Positions 42,516 through 51,953 of a stretch of DNA of 64,000 nucleotides are shown piece after piece (within the stretch, counting starts at the first letter, position 1; the number at the start of each line of letters is the position of its first letter). The stretch is from contig JAPSLM010000001.1 in the NCBI GenBank assembly GCA_031180825.1, forward strand, positions 496,001 through 560,000, written 5' to 3'. Both the position numbers and the translations under genes were made by a program. Origin of the DNA: Paenibacillus sp. (GTDB lineage Bacteria > Bacillota > Bacilli > Paenibacillales > NBRC-103111). The notes under the pieces are model-generated. The model was not told the origin of the DNA. It was given only the letters and a program-made list of their open reading frames with translations, and ran no database searches.

Positions 42516-43751
42516 TTAATCCGTCACAACAACCGGCGGTTCGTAGTAATCCGCGAACCAATCGCGGGGGGCAGGCGTTTCATATCCGAGCGCATAGACG
42601 GATGTGGCGCGAATATCCATTGCAAGCAGCGGCGAAAGCGTGTCCGTTACTTTGGTGATGACGGGTACCTTTGCCGCTGTTTTCATTCGCCGGAGCAGCT
42701 CCCTTCCTTTGGGACGAAAGCCAAGCACGCGCAGGTACGGCACGCCTTGACCAAGCGTTTCGGCGGAGAGCTCGTTCTTCGTATGATTCAGCAAAATGCG
42801 CAGCAAGGTTCGCTGCAGCTTGGTCCGCGTATAGCGCTTCGTTTTTAGCCGGTCCAGCAGCGAAGCGACGAAGCCCTCGCCAGGTGCCGCCGTCTCGGTC
42901 AGCGCCTGCCGGATGCGGTGCTCCAGCCCTTCCGTTACCTCATGAAACGCTGCGAGCTGCTCCGGGGTATGCTGCATCAGCTGAAGCAGCAGCGGCCTCG
43001 CAAAACGCTCCCAACCGACCGGTGCGCGTCCGGCCTGCCATTCCCGCTCCAAAATATCCAGCGTCGCCGCAGGCACATAAGGGCGGAGGCCGTGCAAAGC
43101 CCGTTCCTCAAAGAGCAGCTTACGCAGAGCGGTCGCGCTTGCAATACGTCCGTCCGTAATGTCGGTCTGATTATAGTCGGCTTTCGTCCTTGCAATCGTT
43201 TGCGGCCGGATGGCGCTTCGAAGCCGCCGCAGGGCGATCAGATAATGAAGCCCGAGCGTATTGTTCGGTTTGGCGAGCTCGCTCACCTCCGCGCCCGGGA
43301 CAAGCTGCGCTACGGCGCGGCTGTAAGCGGCCGGATACGGTACGCCGGCCTTCAGCTCCTGCTGCAGCAGCTCCCGCAGCGGAGCGGGCTCGTCCTGCAG
43401 GACATCGGCCGCCGCTTCGAGCCAGCCGATGTCTCCGCTCTCGCTGCCGAAGCAGAGGCTGTCGACGACTCCGGTCGCGTCGAGCGCGGAAACGGCGCCG
43501 AAGGCGAACCATTCCGCCGGCTGGGCGCTATAGGCGACGGGCAGCTCCAGGACGAGGTCGGCTCCCATGCGAAGAGCCATTTCGGCCCGCGCCCGCTTGT
43601 TCGCGACCGCCGGTTCGCCGCGCTGGAGAAAGTTCCCGCTCATGACGCAAACCGCGCTGTCCGCTCCCGTTACCTTTTTCGATTGTTGGTAATGATAGTA
43701 GTGACCGTTATGCAGCGGATTATATTCGACGACGAGACCGACGGTTGACAT
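42516..43751 (-). CDS. tmcAL: tRNA(Met) cytidine acetate ligase TmcAL (YlbM)
   Basis: Activates acetate with ATP and acetylates the wobble cytidine of elongator tRNA(Met). The nucleotidyltransferase motif VEYNPLHNGHYYHYQQSK is at the N-terminus, followed by SGNFLQRGEPA. A C-terminal RNA-binding part has KPNNTLGLHYL and AMDIRATSVYALG. 411 residues from ATG 43751, which follows gggagg. It is convergent with ylbL, with five bases between the stops. Confidence 0.93.
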   Translation of the reverse strand: MSTVGLVVEYNPLHNGHYYHYQQSKKVTGADSAVCVMSGNFLQRGEPAVANKRARAEMALRMGADLVLELPVAYSAQPAEWFAFGAVSALDATGVVDSLCFGSESGDIGWLEAAADVLQDEPAPLRELLQQELKAGVPYPAAYSRAVAQLVPGAEVSELAKPNNTLGLHYLIALRRLRSAIRPQTIARTKADYNQTDITDGRIASATALRKLLFEERALHGLRPYVPAATLDILEREWQAGRAPVGWERFARPLLLQLMQHTPEQLAAFHEVTEGLEHRIRQALTETAAPGEGFVASLLDRLKTKRYTRTKLQRTLLRILLNHTKNELSAETLGQGVPYLRVLGFRPKGRELLRRMKTAAKVPVITKVTDTLSPLLAMDIRATSVYALGYETPAPRDWFADYYEPPVVVTD

Positions 43752-43890
43752 GCGTAGGATCCTCCCGTACAGGGTTTCGGTTTCTTTTGCCAATCACGAT
43801 TATGTTTAATCACTATAGCATGAACTGAAAATGTTGACAAAACGGAACCGAAGTCGATATAATAATCTTTGTTTGTTTGGGGTGATACTC

Positions 43891-44418
43891 TTGTTCATAC
43901 ATTTGAAAGATTTGGCATCCAAAGGCACGATCCGGATCGAAGGCACGGAAGATTTGACAGGCGTTCTGCCGAAATCCGGAAGCCTGCTCGGGTACGGCCC
44001 GCTGCAGGTTCGTTTGGAAGCTCGGGACAAGGCCGGCACGGCCGAAGTCACCGGCGAACTGGAGATCGACGTGGAGCAAGCGTGCTCGCGCTGCTTGTCC
44101 CCGGTCGGACAGCATTTGACGATTCCGTTTCATGAAACGTTTGTGAAGGGCGAAGATCAAGAGCTGGAAGAGTCCGAGGATGGGGATCAGGACGAGGGAG
44201 ACGTGCTGTATGTCGCCGAGGACCGGTTTGAGCTGGAGCCCTATTTGGCGGAAAGCGTCCTGATGGCGCTGCCCTTCATCCCGCTGTGCAGTGAAGATTG
44301 TCAAGGACTGTGTCCCGTGTGCGGAACGAACCGGAACGAGAAGGCTTGCGAATGCAAGACCGAGAAGGTGGACCCGCGTTTGGCCGGACTTGCGGATTTT
44401 TTTAAAGACCGATCGTAA
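43891..44418 (+). CDS. yceD: YceD-family (DUF177) zinc-site protein
   Basis: A 175-residue protein with two Cys pairs: ACSRCLSP (about residues 63-70) and [16 protein letters not shown] near the end, preceded by PLCSEDC. In many bacteria yceD is cotranscribed with rpmF (L32), as here, and affects 23S rRNA levels. The start is TTG 43891, behind ggggtgat. Promoter-like sequence (TTGACA near 43834 and TATAAT near 43857) lies upstream. Confidence 0.9.
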   Translation: MFIHLKDLASKGTIRIEGTEDLTGVLPKSGSLLGYGPLQVRLEARDKAGTAEVTGELEIDVEQACSRCLSPVGQHLTIPFHETFVKGEDQELEESEDGDQDEGDVLYVAEDRFELEPYLAESVLMALPFIPLCSEDCQGLCPVCGTNRNEKACECKTEKVDPRLAGLADFFKDRS

Positions 44419-44458
44419 CCAGGAACGCAGGCTGAATTCGTTGAAGGAGGTGGGAAAT

Positions 44459-44632
44459 ATGGCAGTACCTCAAAGGAGAACATCCAAAACGCGCCGCGAC
44501 AAGCGTCGTACTCATTTTAAATTGGAAGTACCGGGCATGGTAAAGTGTGACAATTGCGGTGAATTGAAATTGGCTCACCGGGTTTGCAAGGTTTGTGGTC
44601 AATACAAGAAAAGAGAGATTATTAGCCAATAA
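44459..44632 (+). CDS. rpmF: 50S ribosomal protein L32, zinc form
   Basis: A 57-residue protein starting [19 protein letters not shown], diagnostic of L32. Four zinc-binding cysteines are retained ([18 protein letters not shown]), so this is the Zn-dependent paralogue. AAGGAGGTGGG precedes the ATG. A terminator follows. Confidence 0.97.
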   Translation: MAVPQRRTSKTRRDKRRTHFKLEVPGMVKCDNCGELKLAHRVCKVCGQYKKREIISQ

Positions 44633-44652
44633 TCTTCTTGCAGACAAAAGAG

Positions 44653-44689
44653 ATAGTACTCCACCTTCTGGTGCAGTGCTATTTTTTTT
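44653..44689 (+). terminator. Terminator of yceD-rpmF
   Basis: ATAGTACTCCACC pairs with GGTGCAGTGCTAT (one mismatch), followed by eight T. Confidence 0.85.
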
Positions 44690-44701
44690 GTCCGCCTGCG
44701 C

Positions 44702-44793
44702 TTCCCTTTTCAAACAGAATCCAGTATACTTTGCTTTGTGACTTGGTCATAAGAGATAGTGACATGTCATAGGCATCAGGTGGGGAATTCCCC
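44702..44793 (+). promoter_or_regulatory. fapR promoter with two operator-like dyads 20 bp apart and a third palindrome
   Basis: A weak -35 TTCCCT (44702) and -10 TATACT (44725-44730) are 17 bases apart. TTGTGAC-TTG-GTCATAA (44736-44752) covers the predicted start, and TAGTGAC-A-TGTCATA (44757-44771) follows with its centre 20 bp on. Both share GTGAC and GTCATA. A perfect palindrome GGGGAATTCCCC is at 44782-44793. The first dyad has the 17-bp shape of a FapR box (TTAGTACCTGATACTAA) but differs in the half-sites. Confidence 0.55.
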
Positions 44794-44811
44794 TAGTTTA
44801 AGCTAAAAAAG

Positions 44812-45420
44812 GTGGTGCTCGTTATCGAACGCCTTCCGAAACGACAGCGCCAGCAGCAGTTGGCCAAAGCGATCGAAGAGAACCCGTTTATTACGGATGA
44901 AGAACTGACGAAGCTGTTTCAAGTCAGCATCCAGACGATTCGTCTGGACAGGCTCGAGCTCGGCATTCCCGAGCTGCGGGAGCGGATGAAGCTGATGGCG
45001 GAGCAATCGTACGATCAGGTGCGTTCGCTTCCGCTGCATGAAGTCATCGGAGATGTCATTGATTTGCAGCTCGACAAGAGCGGCATTTCCATGTTCGAAA
45101 TTCGAGAAGAGCATGTGTTTTCCCGGACGAAGATCGCCCGGGGTCATCATATATTTTCTCAGGCCAATTCCTTGGCCGTTGCGCTGATCAACGATAAAGT
45201 GGCGCTGACCGCCGCAGCGGACATCCGCTTCGTGCGGCCGGTCAAGCTGCAGGAGAAGTGTATCGCCAAGGCTTATGTCCGGTCGATCTCCAAAGGCAAG
45301 GCGAAGGTCGAAGTGTTTACATACGTCGGGGACGAAGTGGTATTCCAAGGAAATTTCATCATTTATCATGCGAGCAAAGATCGGCATGAAGGAGGAGAGC
45401 TTCATGCGGATAGCGATTGA
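44812..45420 (+). CDS. fapR: Fatty acid and phospholipid synthesis repressor FapR
   Basis: A malonyl-CoA-responsive repressor of fatty acid synthesis genes. The N-terminal helix-turn-helix is NPFITDEELTKLFQVSIQT, then IRLDRLELGIPELRERMK; the C-terminal hot-dog effector domain has EEHVFSRTKIARGHH and FSQANSLAVALI, which line the malonyl-CoA site. About 202 residues. The start is uncertain: GTG 44812 or 44815, both overlapping the AAAGGTGG site. The end overlaps plsX by 17 bases. Confidence 0.95.
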   Translation: MVLVIERLPKRQRQQQLAKAIEENPFITDEELTKLFQVSIQTIRLDRLELGIPELRERMKLMAEQSYDQVRSLPLHEVIGDVIDLQLDKSGISMFEIREEHVFSRTKIARGHHIFSQANSLAVALINDKVALTAAADIRFVRPVKLQEKCIAKAYVRSISKGKAKVEVFTYVGDEVVFQGNFIIYHASKDRHEGGELHADSD

Positions 45421-46399
45421 CGCGATGGGCGGAGACCATGCGCCGCAGGCGGCGGTGGATGGCGCGATCGCGGCGGCCGAAGAATGGCCGGATACGACGA
45501 TTGTGCTGGTTGGAGATACAAGTGTGCTGGAGCCGCTCGTTCAAGGCAAGAAGCTTGCGAATCTGGAGTTGAGACACGCAAGCGAAACGATCGAAGCGGA
45601 CGACGAGCCGGTGAAAGCGGTGCGCCGCAAAAAAGACGCTTCGATGGTTGTCGCCGGCCGGATGGTGAAGGAGCAGGAAGTCGGCGCCATGATCTCGGCC
45701 GGCAATACGGGGGCGCTGATGACGACGGGGCTTCTGGTCGTCGGCCGTATCAAGGGGATCGAGCGCCCGGCGCTCGCGCCGATGCTCCCGACCGTGGACG
45801 GGGAAGGGATCCTTGCGCTCGACCTCGGGGCGAATATGGACGCGACGGCGGAGCATCTGGTGCAGTACGCCATCATGGGCAGCTTGTACCGCAGCAAAGT
45901 GCACGGGGTGACCGAGCCGCGCGTCGGTCTCCTTAATGTGGGCACGGAAGCGATGAAAGGCAACGAGCTGACGAAGGCGGCTTTTCCGCTGCTGGAGCAA
46001 GCGCCGATCCGCTTCGTAGGCAACGTGGAATCGCGCGACGTGCTCCGGAAGCCTTGCGACGTTATCGTATGCGATGGCTTCGCGGGGAATATTATGCTTA
46101 AATCGATGGAAGGGGCGGCCTCGGTCATCTTTTCCGTCTTGAAAGAGCAGTTCATGCGTACGTGGTACACGAAGCTTGCGGCGGCGGCGGTGAAGAAAGG
46201 CCTCGGCCAATTCCGCAAAAAAATGGATTACGCCGAGCACGGCGCAGCGCCTTTGCTGGGCATTAACGGTCTGGTGCTCAAAAGCCATGGCTCGTCCAAC
46301 GGCGTAGCTTTTAAAAATGCGGTGCGTCAAGCGAGAGTCGCTTTAAAAAACGATTTGGTCCGCAGCATCTCTGCGGAAATCAGCAACGGGAGCGAGTAG
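45404..46399 (+). CDS. plsX: Phosphate acyltransferase PlsX
   Basis: Makes acyl-phosphate from acyl-ACP for the PlsY glycerol-3-phosphate acyltransferase. Motifs: IAIDAMGGDHAP at the start, MISAGNTGALM, LDLGANMDATAEHL and VCDGFAGNIMLK. 331 residues from ATG 45404, which follows ggaggag inside the end of fapR. It links ACP-dependent synthesis with the acyl-phosphate made by the fakA-degV pair earlier in the window. Confidence 0.97.
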   Translation: MRIAIDAMGGDHAPQAAVDGAIAAAEEWPDTTIVLVGDTSVLEPLVQGKKLANLELRHASETIEADDEPVKAVRRKKDASMVVAGRMVKEQEVGAMISAGNTGALMTTGLLVVGRIKGIERPALAPMLPTVDGEGILALDLGANMDATAEHLVQYAIMGSLYRSKVHGVTEPRVGLLNVGTEAMKGNELTKAAFPLLEQAPIRFVGNVESRDVLRKPCDVIVCDGFAGNIMLKSMEGAASVIFSVLKEQFMRTWYTKLAAAAVKKGLGQFRKKMDYAEHGAAPLLGINGLVLKSHGSSNGVAFKNAVRQARVALKNDLVRSISAEISNGSE

Positions 46400-46401
46400 T
46401 T

Positions 46402-47394
46402 ATGAATAGCAGCTTAAAGCCTGTAGGCATTCTCGGAACGGGAAAATATGTGCCGGAGAAGGTACTGACCAATTTCGAGCTGGAACAAATGGTGGACACG
46501 AACGACGAATGGATCGTCACCCGTACCGGCATCCGCGAACGCCGCATCGCTTCCGCGGAGCAAGCGTCGTCGGACTTGGCTTATGAAGCGTCGAAGATCG
46601 CCCTGCAAAACGCGGGTATCGGTCCGGAAGAGATCGACTTGATTATCGTGGCGACCGTTACCCCGGATATGGCGTTTCCGTCCACGGCATGTATTTTACA
46701 GGACAAACTGGGGGCCAAAAAAGCGGCCGCCTTCGATCTGTCGGCAGCCTGCTCGGGATTTATCTACAGCTTGGCCAACGCCGCGAATTTCATCGCCACC
46801 GGAACCTATAAATATGCGCTGGTCGTAGGGGCGGAATGCTTGTCCAAAATCACGGACTACACCGACCGGAATACATGTATTTTGTTCGGAGACGGCGCGG
46901 GCGCAGTCGTGCTAGGGACCGTACCGGAAGGCCGCGGATTTAAATCGTTCGAGCTTGGCGCAGACGGCGCGGGCGGCCCGCTGCTGAACGTTGCCGCCGG
47001 CGGCTCCCGCTGCCCGGCATCGCCGCAGAGTCTGGAAGGCAAGCAGCATTTCATCTTCATGGCCGGCAGCGAGGTGTTCAAATTCGCGGTCCGCATTATG
47101 GGAAGCGCCGCGGAAGAGGCTCTGCGCAAGGCGGGAATCGACAAGTCCCAGGTGGATTTGCTCGTGCCGCACCAGGCGAATATCCGCATCATTCAGTCCG
47201 CGCTGCAGAAGCTGAATTTGAGCGAGGACAAATGCATGATCAATTTGGACAAATACGGCAACGTGTCGGCAGGATCGATTCCGATCGCACTGGCGGAGGC
47301 GGCCGAGTCCGGACGGGTCAAAGAGGGCGATTGTCTGGTGCTTGTCGGCTTCGGCGGCGGTTTGACTTGGGGCGCTTCGGTATTGATATGGTAA
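46402..47394 (+). CDS. fabH: Beta-ketoacyl-ACP synthase III
   Basis: Starts fatty acid synthesis by condensing acyl-CoA with malonyl-ACP. The catalytic triad is visible as Cys in AFDLSAACSGF (about residue 113), His in LVPHQANIRI and Asn in YGNVSAGSIP. 330 residues. It starts two bases after plsX. In Bacillus subtilis fabH lies elsewhere; the plsX-fabH-fabD order seen here is usual in many other bacteria. Confidence 0.97.
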   Translation: MNSSLKPVGILGTGKYVPEKVLTNFELEQMVDTNDEWIVTRTGIRERRIASAEQASSDLAYEASKIALQNAGIGPEEIDLIIVATVTPDMAFPSTACILQDKLGAKKAAAFDLSAACSGFIYSLANAANFIATGTYKYALVVGAECLSKITDYTDRNTCILFGDGAGAVVLGTVPEGRGFKSFELGADGAGGPLLNVAAGGSRCPASPQSLEGKQHFIFMAGSEVFKFAVRIMGSAAEEALRKAGIDKSQVDLLVPHQANIRIIQSALQKLNLSEDKCMINLDKYGNVSAGSIPIALAEAAESGRVKEGDCLVLVGFGGGLTWGASVLIW

Positions 47395-47492
47395 CCATTT
47401 CAGCGATGGGATTGAATCTATAAAGCTTTGTGCAGAACCGGCTGTTCCGGCTCGTTCGGACGGCTTGCCATTGCAATAAAGGAGAGTCGGAT

Positions 47493-48434
47493 ATGGGCAA
47501 AATCGCATTCGTATTTCCGGGACAAGGAGCCCAGGCGGTAGGGATGGGGAAAGACGCTTATGAAGCGGACGCCGCCGCGCGGGGAATTTTCGAAACGGCC
47601 GACAAGGCGCTCGGCTTCCCTCTGAGCCGCATCGTTTTCGATGGTCCGGAGGAAGAGCTGAAACTTACAGCGAATACGCAGCCTGCGCTGCTTACAACCA
47701 GCATAGCCTATCTGGAGCTGTTCCGCACGCGCCATGGCGTTCGGCCGGATTATACCGCCGGCCACAGCCTTGGCGAATACAGTGCGCTTGTGGCTGCAGG
47801 CGTGCTGAGCTTTGAAGACGCCGTCCGTACGGTACGTGCGCGCGGCGAGTTCATGGAGCAGGCGGTGCCGAGCGGACAAGGCGCAATGGCAGCTGTGCTC
47901 GGCGCCGAGCGCGAAACGCTGCGGCAGCTGTGCTCGGACGTTAGCGCGCAAGGAACCGTCGTCGAGCTTGCGAACTTGAACTGCCCGGGGCAAATCGTCG
48001 TTTCCGGCAGCAAGGAAGGGGTGCAGGCTGTTGCCGAACGGGGCAAAGAAGCCGGCGCGAAGCGCGTCATTCCGCTTGAGGTTAGCGGGCCGTTTCATTC
48101 CTCGTTGATGAAGCCCGCTTCCGAGCGTCTTGGCGGCGTGCTTGAGACCGTCGGGATGAAAGCGGCGGCCGTTCCGGTCGTTGCCAACGTGACGGCGCTC
48201 CCGGTGCAGGAGCCTGCGGAAATCAAGCGGCTGTTGATCGATCAGGTGCATTCCTCCGTGATGTGGGAAGACAGCGTTGCATGGCTGCTTAAGCAGGGCG
48301 TGGATACATTTGTCGAAATCGGCAGCGGCACCGTCCTGGCTGGTTTGATCAAGAAGATCGACCGCAGCGCGAAGGTGTACTCCATCAACAGTCTGGAAGC
48401 GATCGGGAAATTTCAGCTGGAAGCGACAGAATAA
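47493..48434 (+). CDS. fabD: Malonyl-CoA:ACP transacylase
   Basis: Loads malonate onto ACP. Catalytic Ser in GHSLGEYSAL (about residue 91) with the active-site opening FVFPGQGAQAVGMG and the His in SGPFHSSLM. 313 residues. AAAGGAGA lies eight bases before ATG 47493; the earlier in-frame ATG at 47430 has no site. Confidence 0.97.
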   Translation: MGKIAFVFPGQGAQAVGMGKDAYEADAAARGIFETADKALGFPLSRIVFDGPEEELKLTANTQPALLTTSIAYLELFRTRHGVRPDYTAGHSLGEYSALVAAGVLSFEDAVRTVRARGEFMEQAVPSGQGAMAAVLGAERETLRQLCSDVSAQGTVVELANLNCPGQIVVSGSKEGVQAVAERGKEAGAKRVIPLEVSGPFHSSLMKPASERLGGVLETVGMKAAAVPVVANVTALPVQEPAEIKRLLIDQVHSSVMWEDSVAWLLKQGVDTFVEIGSGTVLAGLIKKIDRSAKVYSINSLEAIGKFQLEATE

Positions 48435-48461
48435 ACGATTATTCATGGGAGGGATTAGCGT

Positions 48462-49202
48462 ATGCTAACGGGAAAAGTAGCGCTGGTCACCGGCGCCTCT
48501 CGCGGCATCGGACGGGCTATTGCGGTCGGGCTCGCGGAAGCGGGGGCCGATGTGGTCGTCAACTACGCGGGCAGCGAAGCGGCGGCCTCTGAAGTTGTGC
48601 AGGCCGTCGAAGCGTTGGGGCGCAAGTCGTTTAAGGTGAAGGCGAACGTGGGGTCCGTGCAGGAAGTTGAAGAGATGTTCAAGCTCGTCCTGGAAACGTT
48701 CGGCCGGGTCGATATTTTGATCAACAACGCGGGCATTACGCGGGATAACCTCATTATGCGAATGAAGGAAGAGGAGTTCGATCAAGTGATCGAGACGAAT
48801 CTGAAAGGCGTGTTCAACTGCGTCAAAGCGGCTACCCGCCCGATGATGAAGCAGCGTTTCGGCCGGATCGTCAACATCTCGTCCGTTGTCGGAACAACGG
48901 GGAACCCCGGGCAGATGAATTATGTGGCTGCCAAAGCAGGCGTTATCGGAATGACCAAATCGGCGGCGAAGGAGCTTGCTTCGCGCGGCATCACCGTGAA
49001 CTGTGTGGCGCCCGGTTTCATTGAGACCGATATGACCGAAAAGCTTTTGGAAGATCAGCGCTCGCAGCTTATGGCGCAAATTCCGCTCGCGCGTCTGGGC
49101 CGCCCCGAGGATATTGCCAAAGCGGTGATATTCTTGGCGTCCGACGATGCGTCCTACATGACGGGACAGACGCTTCATGTCGACGGCGGCATGTATATGT
49201 AG
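48462..49202 (+). CDS. fabG: 3-oxoacyl-ACP reductase
   Basis: NADPH-dependent reduction of 3-oxoacyl-ACP. Short-chain dehydrogenase with [13 protein letters not shown] (nucleotide site), [10 protein letters not shown], catalytic Ser in NISSVVG and Tyr/Lys in YVAAKAG. 246 residues, ggaggg before the ATG. Confidence 0.97.
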   Translation: MLTGKVALVTGASRGIGRAIAVGLAEAGADVVVNYAGSEAAASEVVQAVEALGRKSFKVKANVGSVQEVEEMFKLVLETFGRVDILINNAGITRDNLIMRMKEEEFDQVIETNLKGVFNCVKAATRPMMKQRFGRIVNISSVVGTTGNPGQMNYVAAKAGVIGMTKSAAKELASRGITVNCVAPGFIETDMTEKLLEDQRSQLMAQIPLARLGRPEDIAKAVIFLASDDASYMTGQTLHVDGGMYM

Positions 49203-49373
49203 CCTGGCTTGCGGCAACAATGGGCGGAGGTGTGGGAAATAGCGTCGCACTGCCAGGGTTGCCGCAAAAAATAGAATTTTTTGGAGTAAATTGTTTTTTT
49301 TCGCACGAAGCAAGGCTTTACTATGGCATTTTGTCCATAAGTTAAGTATAATACCAAAGAGGAGGTGAACCGG

Positions 49374-49607
49374 ATGTCCGACGTTTTGGATCGCGTAAAA
49401 CGCATCGTTGTGGACCGTCTCGGCGTTGACGAAGCGGAAGTGACCCTTGAGGCTTCTTTTAAAGATGATTTAGGTGCCGATTCTCTCGATGTCGTGGAAT
49501 TGGTTATGGAATTGGAAGATGAGTTTGATATGGAAATCTCTGATGAAGACGCAGAGAAAATCACTACTGTAGGTCAAGTAGTTGAGTACATAAAATCTCA
49601 TACGTAA
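49374..49607 (+). CDS. acpP: Acyl carrier protein
   Basis: The 77-residue carrier of growing fatty acids. The phosphopantetheine-bearing Ser is in [14 protein letters not shown]; the rest is acidic and almost identical to Bacillus AcpA. ATG 49374 follows AAGAGGAGGTG. A TATAAT-like element (gtataata, near 49347) with TTGTCC upstream suggests an extra promoter for this abundant protein. Confidence 0.97.
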   Translation: MSDVLDRVKRIVVDRLGVDEAEVTLEASFKDDLGADSLDVVELVMELEDEFDMEISDEDAEKITTVGQVVEYIKSHT

Positions 49608-49612
49608 AACGC

Positions 49613-49647
49613 ATAAGTCCCGTTTTTCTTGGATAAACGGGACTTAT
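49613..49647 (+). other. Perfect 13-bp hairpin between acpP and fabF
   Basis: ATAAGTCCCGTTT pairs with AAACGGGACTTAT around a nine-base loop. No T run follows, so it is more likely an mRNA processing or stability stem (separating the very abundant acpP message) than a terminator. Confidence 0.6.
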
Positions 49648-49725
49648 CTCCATTCCGTACCCAAATTGGCCCCCTTATGGACGAAGTACATAACGCAGGT
49701 TATTTACGATAGAGGTGATTGCAGC

Positions 49726-50964
49726 ATGAAACAAAGAGTCGTTATTACGGGTCTCGGTGTAATGTCCGCGCTTGGACGTGATCTTGAAACCTTTTGGGGG
49801 AACCTGATGTCCGGCAAGTCCGGTGTTAGCGCGATCGAATCGTTCGATGTCAGCGAATACCCGACACGGATCGCCGCCGAAATCAAAGATTTTAATCCGG
49901 AAGATTATTTCGACAAAAAAGAAGCCCGCCGCATGGACCGTTTCGTGCAATTCGCCGTAGCCGCCACCTTGACGGCTTTGAAGGATGCAGGCCTGAATGT
50001 CAAAGAAGATACCGATCCGGAACGGGTCGGCGTTTATGTCGGCTCGGGGATCGGCGGTTTGGCGACCTGGGAAGAGCAGCATAAGATTTTGCTCGAAAAG
50101 GGACCGAAGCGGGTCAGCCCGTTCTTTATTCCGATGATGATCGCCAATATGGCGTCAGGGCAAATCTCGATGATGACGGGGGCCAAAGGACCGAACAGCA
50201 CGGCCGTGACCGCCTGTGCGACAGGTACGCATTCCATTGGAGACGCTTTTAAGACGATCCTTCGCGGCGATGCGGACGTCATGATCTGCGGCGGCGCGGA
50301 AGCGACGATCAGTCCGACGGGCGTTGCAGGCTTTTGTGCGCTTCGCGCCATGTCGACCCGCAACGACGAGCCGGAAAAAGCGAGCCGTCCGTTCGATACG
50401 GACCGCGACGGCTTTGTCATGGGTGAAGGCGCAGGCGTTCTCATTCTGGAATCGCTGGAGCATGCGCAGAAGCGCGGAGCCCGCATTTACGGCGAAGTGA
50501 TCGGCTACGGCATGAGCGGGGACGCGCATCATATGACCGATCCGGACCCGGACGGTGCCGCCCGCTGCATGATCAAGGCGGTAAAAGACGCCGGCATTTC
50601 GTTCGAAGCGATCGATTACATCAACGCGCATGGCACTTCGACGCCGATCGGCGACAAATCGGAGACGACTGCGATTAAGCAGGCGTTCGGCGAGCACGCT
50701 TACAAACTGGCCGTCAGCTCGACCAAGTCGATGACCGGTCACTTGCTTGGAGCTGCCGGTGGCGTGGAAGCGCTCATTTGCGCGCTGGCTTTGAAACATG
50801 GCGTAATCCCGCCGACGATCAATCTCGACAATCAGGATCCCGAATGCGATCTGGATTACGTGCCGAATACGCCGCGCCCGTTCGATCTGCGCACCGTGAT
50901 GTCGAACTCGTTCGGCTTCGGCGGCCATAACGCAACGATTATTCTGCAAAAGTACGAGCCTTAA
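49726..50964 (+). CDS. fabF: Beta-ketoacyl-ACP synthase II
   Basis: Elongates acyl-ACP chains. Catalytic Cys in [13 protein letters not shown] (about residue 163), His in [11 protein letters not shown] and His in [12 protein letters not shown]. 412 residues from ATG 49726, behind agaggtgatt. It follows acpP after a hairpin-bearing spacer. Confidence 0.97.
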   Translation: MKQRVVITGLGVMSALGRDLETFWGNLMSGKSGVSAIESFDVSEYPTRIAAEIKDFNPEDYFDKKEARRMDRFVQFAVAATLTALKDAGLNVKEDTDPERVGVYVGSGIGGLATWEEQHKILLEKGPKRVSPFFIPMMIANMASGQISMMTGAKGPNSTAVTACATGTHSIGDAFKTILRGDADVMICGGAEATISPTGVAGFCALRAMSTRNDEPEKASRPFDTDRDGFVMGEGAGVLILESLEHAQKRGARIYGEVIGYGMSGDAHHMTDPDPDGAARCMIKAVKDAGISFEAIDYINAHGTSTPIGDKSETTAIKQAFGEHAYKLAVSSTKSMTGHLLGAAGGVEALICALALKHGVIPPTINLDNQDPECDLDYVPNTPRPFDLRTVMSNSFGFGGHNATIILQKYEP

Positions 50965-51001
50965 AGGCATAGAGTTTCGCGGGACGGGCTACACTATAAC
51001 A

Positions 51002-51046
51002 TTGTTTCGTGGGATTGGCTGCCAGGATTCAATCTCCACGAAACAA
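51002..51046 (+). promoter_or_regulatory. 16-bp stem-loop immediately before rnc, possible RNase III site
   Basis: TTGTTTCGTGG-GATTG pairs with CAATC-T-CCACGAAACAA: 16 base pairs with a single bulged T and a 12-base loop. It ends 25 bases before the rnc start and is not followed by a T run. Its position in the leader of the RNase III gene suggests self-cleavage. Confidence 0.6.
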
Positions 51047-51071
51047 ATTGCTTACACGAAGGTGATCAGAT

Positions 51072-51776
51072 ATGCATCGCAACTTAAAACAGCTGCAAGC
51101 GGACCTGGGAATTTCGTTCCGGCGTCCCGACCTTCTACGGCAGGCATTTACGCATTCTTCGTACGTGAATGAGCATCGCATCGGTCAACATAAGGATAAC
51201 GAGCGGCTGGAATTTCTCGGCGACGCTGTCCTGGAGCTAACCGTATCGGAATATTTATTCGACAAGTATCCGGACCGCACGGAAGGCGAATTGACCAAGT
51301 TGCGGGCTTCCATCGTCTGTGAGCCCTCGCTCGTCGGCTTCGCCGAGCAGCTCGACTTCGGATCTTATGTGCTGCTCGGCAAAGGAGAGGAGCTGACCGG
51401 CGGTCGAACCCGTCCGGCACTGCTCGCAGATGTGTTCGAATCGTTCATCGGTGCGCTTTATTTGGACCAGGGTTTGGAGACGGTGCGCGCTTTTCTCAGC
51501 CGCCATATGTTTCCGGGCTTGCCTCAGCAGGGGCGTCTATTAACGGCGGATTATAAAACGATTCTGCAAGAGCATACGCAGCAGCATAATATGGGTCCCT
51601 TGGAATACAAAATCGTAGACGAACGCGGACCTGCGCATGAGCGGGAGTTTGCGGCGGAAGTGTATCTTCACGAGGAAATGCTCGGCCGGGGACTCGGACG
51701 CTCCAAGAAAGAAGCGGAGCAGCATGCGGCCGCCGAAGCCCTTACGAAGCTGGAGGTCAAGGTGGATCAGCCATAA
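51072..51776 (+). CDS. rnc: Ribonuclease III
   Basis: Cleaves double-stranded RNA, including rRNA precursors and the SRP RNA precursor. The catalytic signature [14 protein letters not shown] is at about residues 43-56; a C-terminal dsRNA-binding domain follows (from about [12 protein letters not shown] to [13 protein letters not shown]). 234 residues. The ATG follows gaaggtgatc. A terminator follows the gene. Confidence 0.97.
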   Translation: MHRNLKQLQADLGISFRRPDLLRQAFTHSSYVNEHRIGQHKDNERLEFLGDAVLELTVSEYLFDKYPDRTEGELTKLRASIVCEPSLVGFAEQLDFGSYVLLGKGEELTGGRTRPALLADVFESFIGALYLDQGLETVRAFLSRHMFPGLPQQGRLLTADYKTILQEHTQQHNMGPLEYKIVDERGPAHEREFAAEVYLHEEMLGRGLGRSKKEAEQHAAAEALTKLEVKVDQP

Positions 51777-51792
51777 AGCAAGTTCGCAGAAG

Positions 51793-51827
51793 GTGACGGC
51801 CGTACAGCGGGCCGTCGCTCTTTTTTT
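51793..51827 (+). terminator. Terminator of rnc
   Basis: GACGGCC-GTACAGCG-GGCCGTC, then GCTC and seven T. Confidence 0.85.
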
Positions 51828-51953
51828 GCAGGCGAAAGGGTCGGAGAAAAATAAGTCGCTCTGCAGCCTGCGTTAAACCGCCGGTCAGCAACAGCGGCCG
51901 GTATCTACTATAGGTCCGGAATATGGTACAATAGCCGTAAGAGGTGAGCCAAG

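Noticed and set aside
44736-44752. The fapR dyad considered as a CRP-type box because it contains TGTGA
   Set aside because: The other half-site is TCATA, not TCACA, and the half-site spacing differs from the hmp box.
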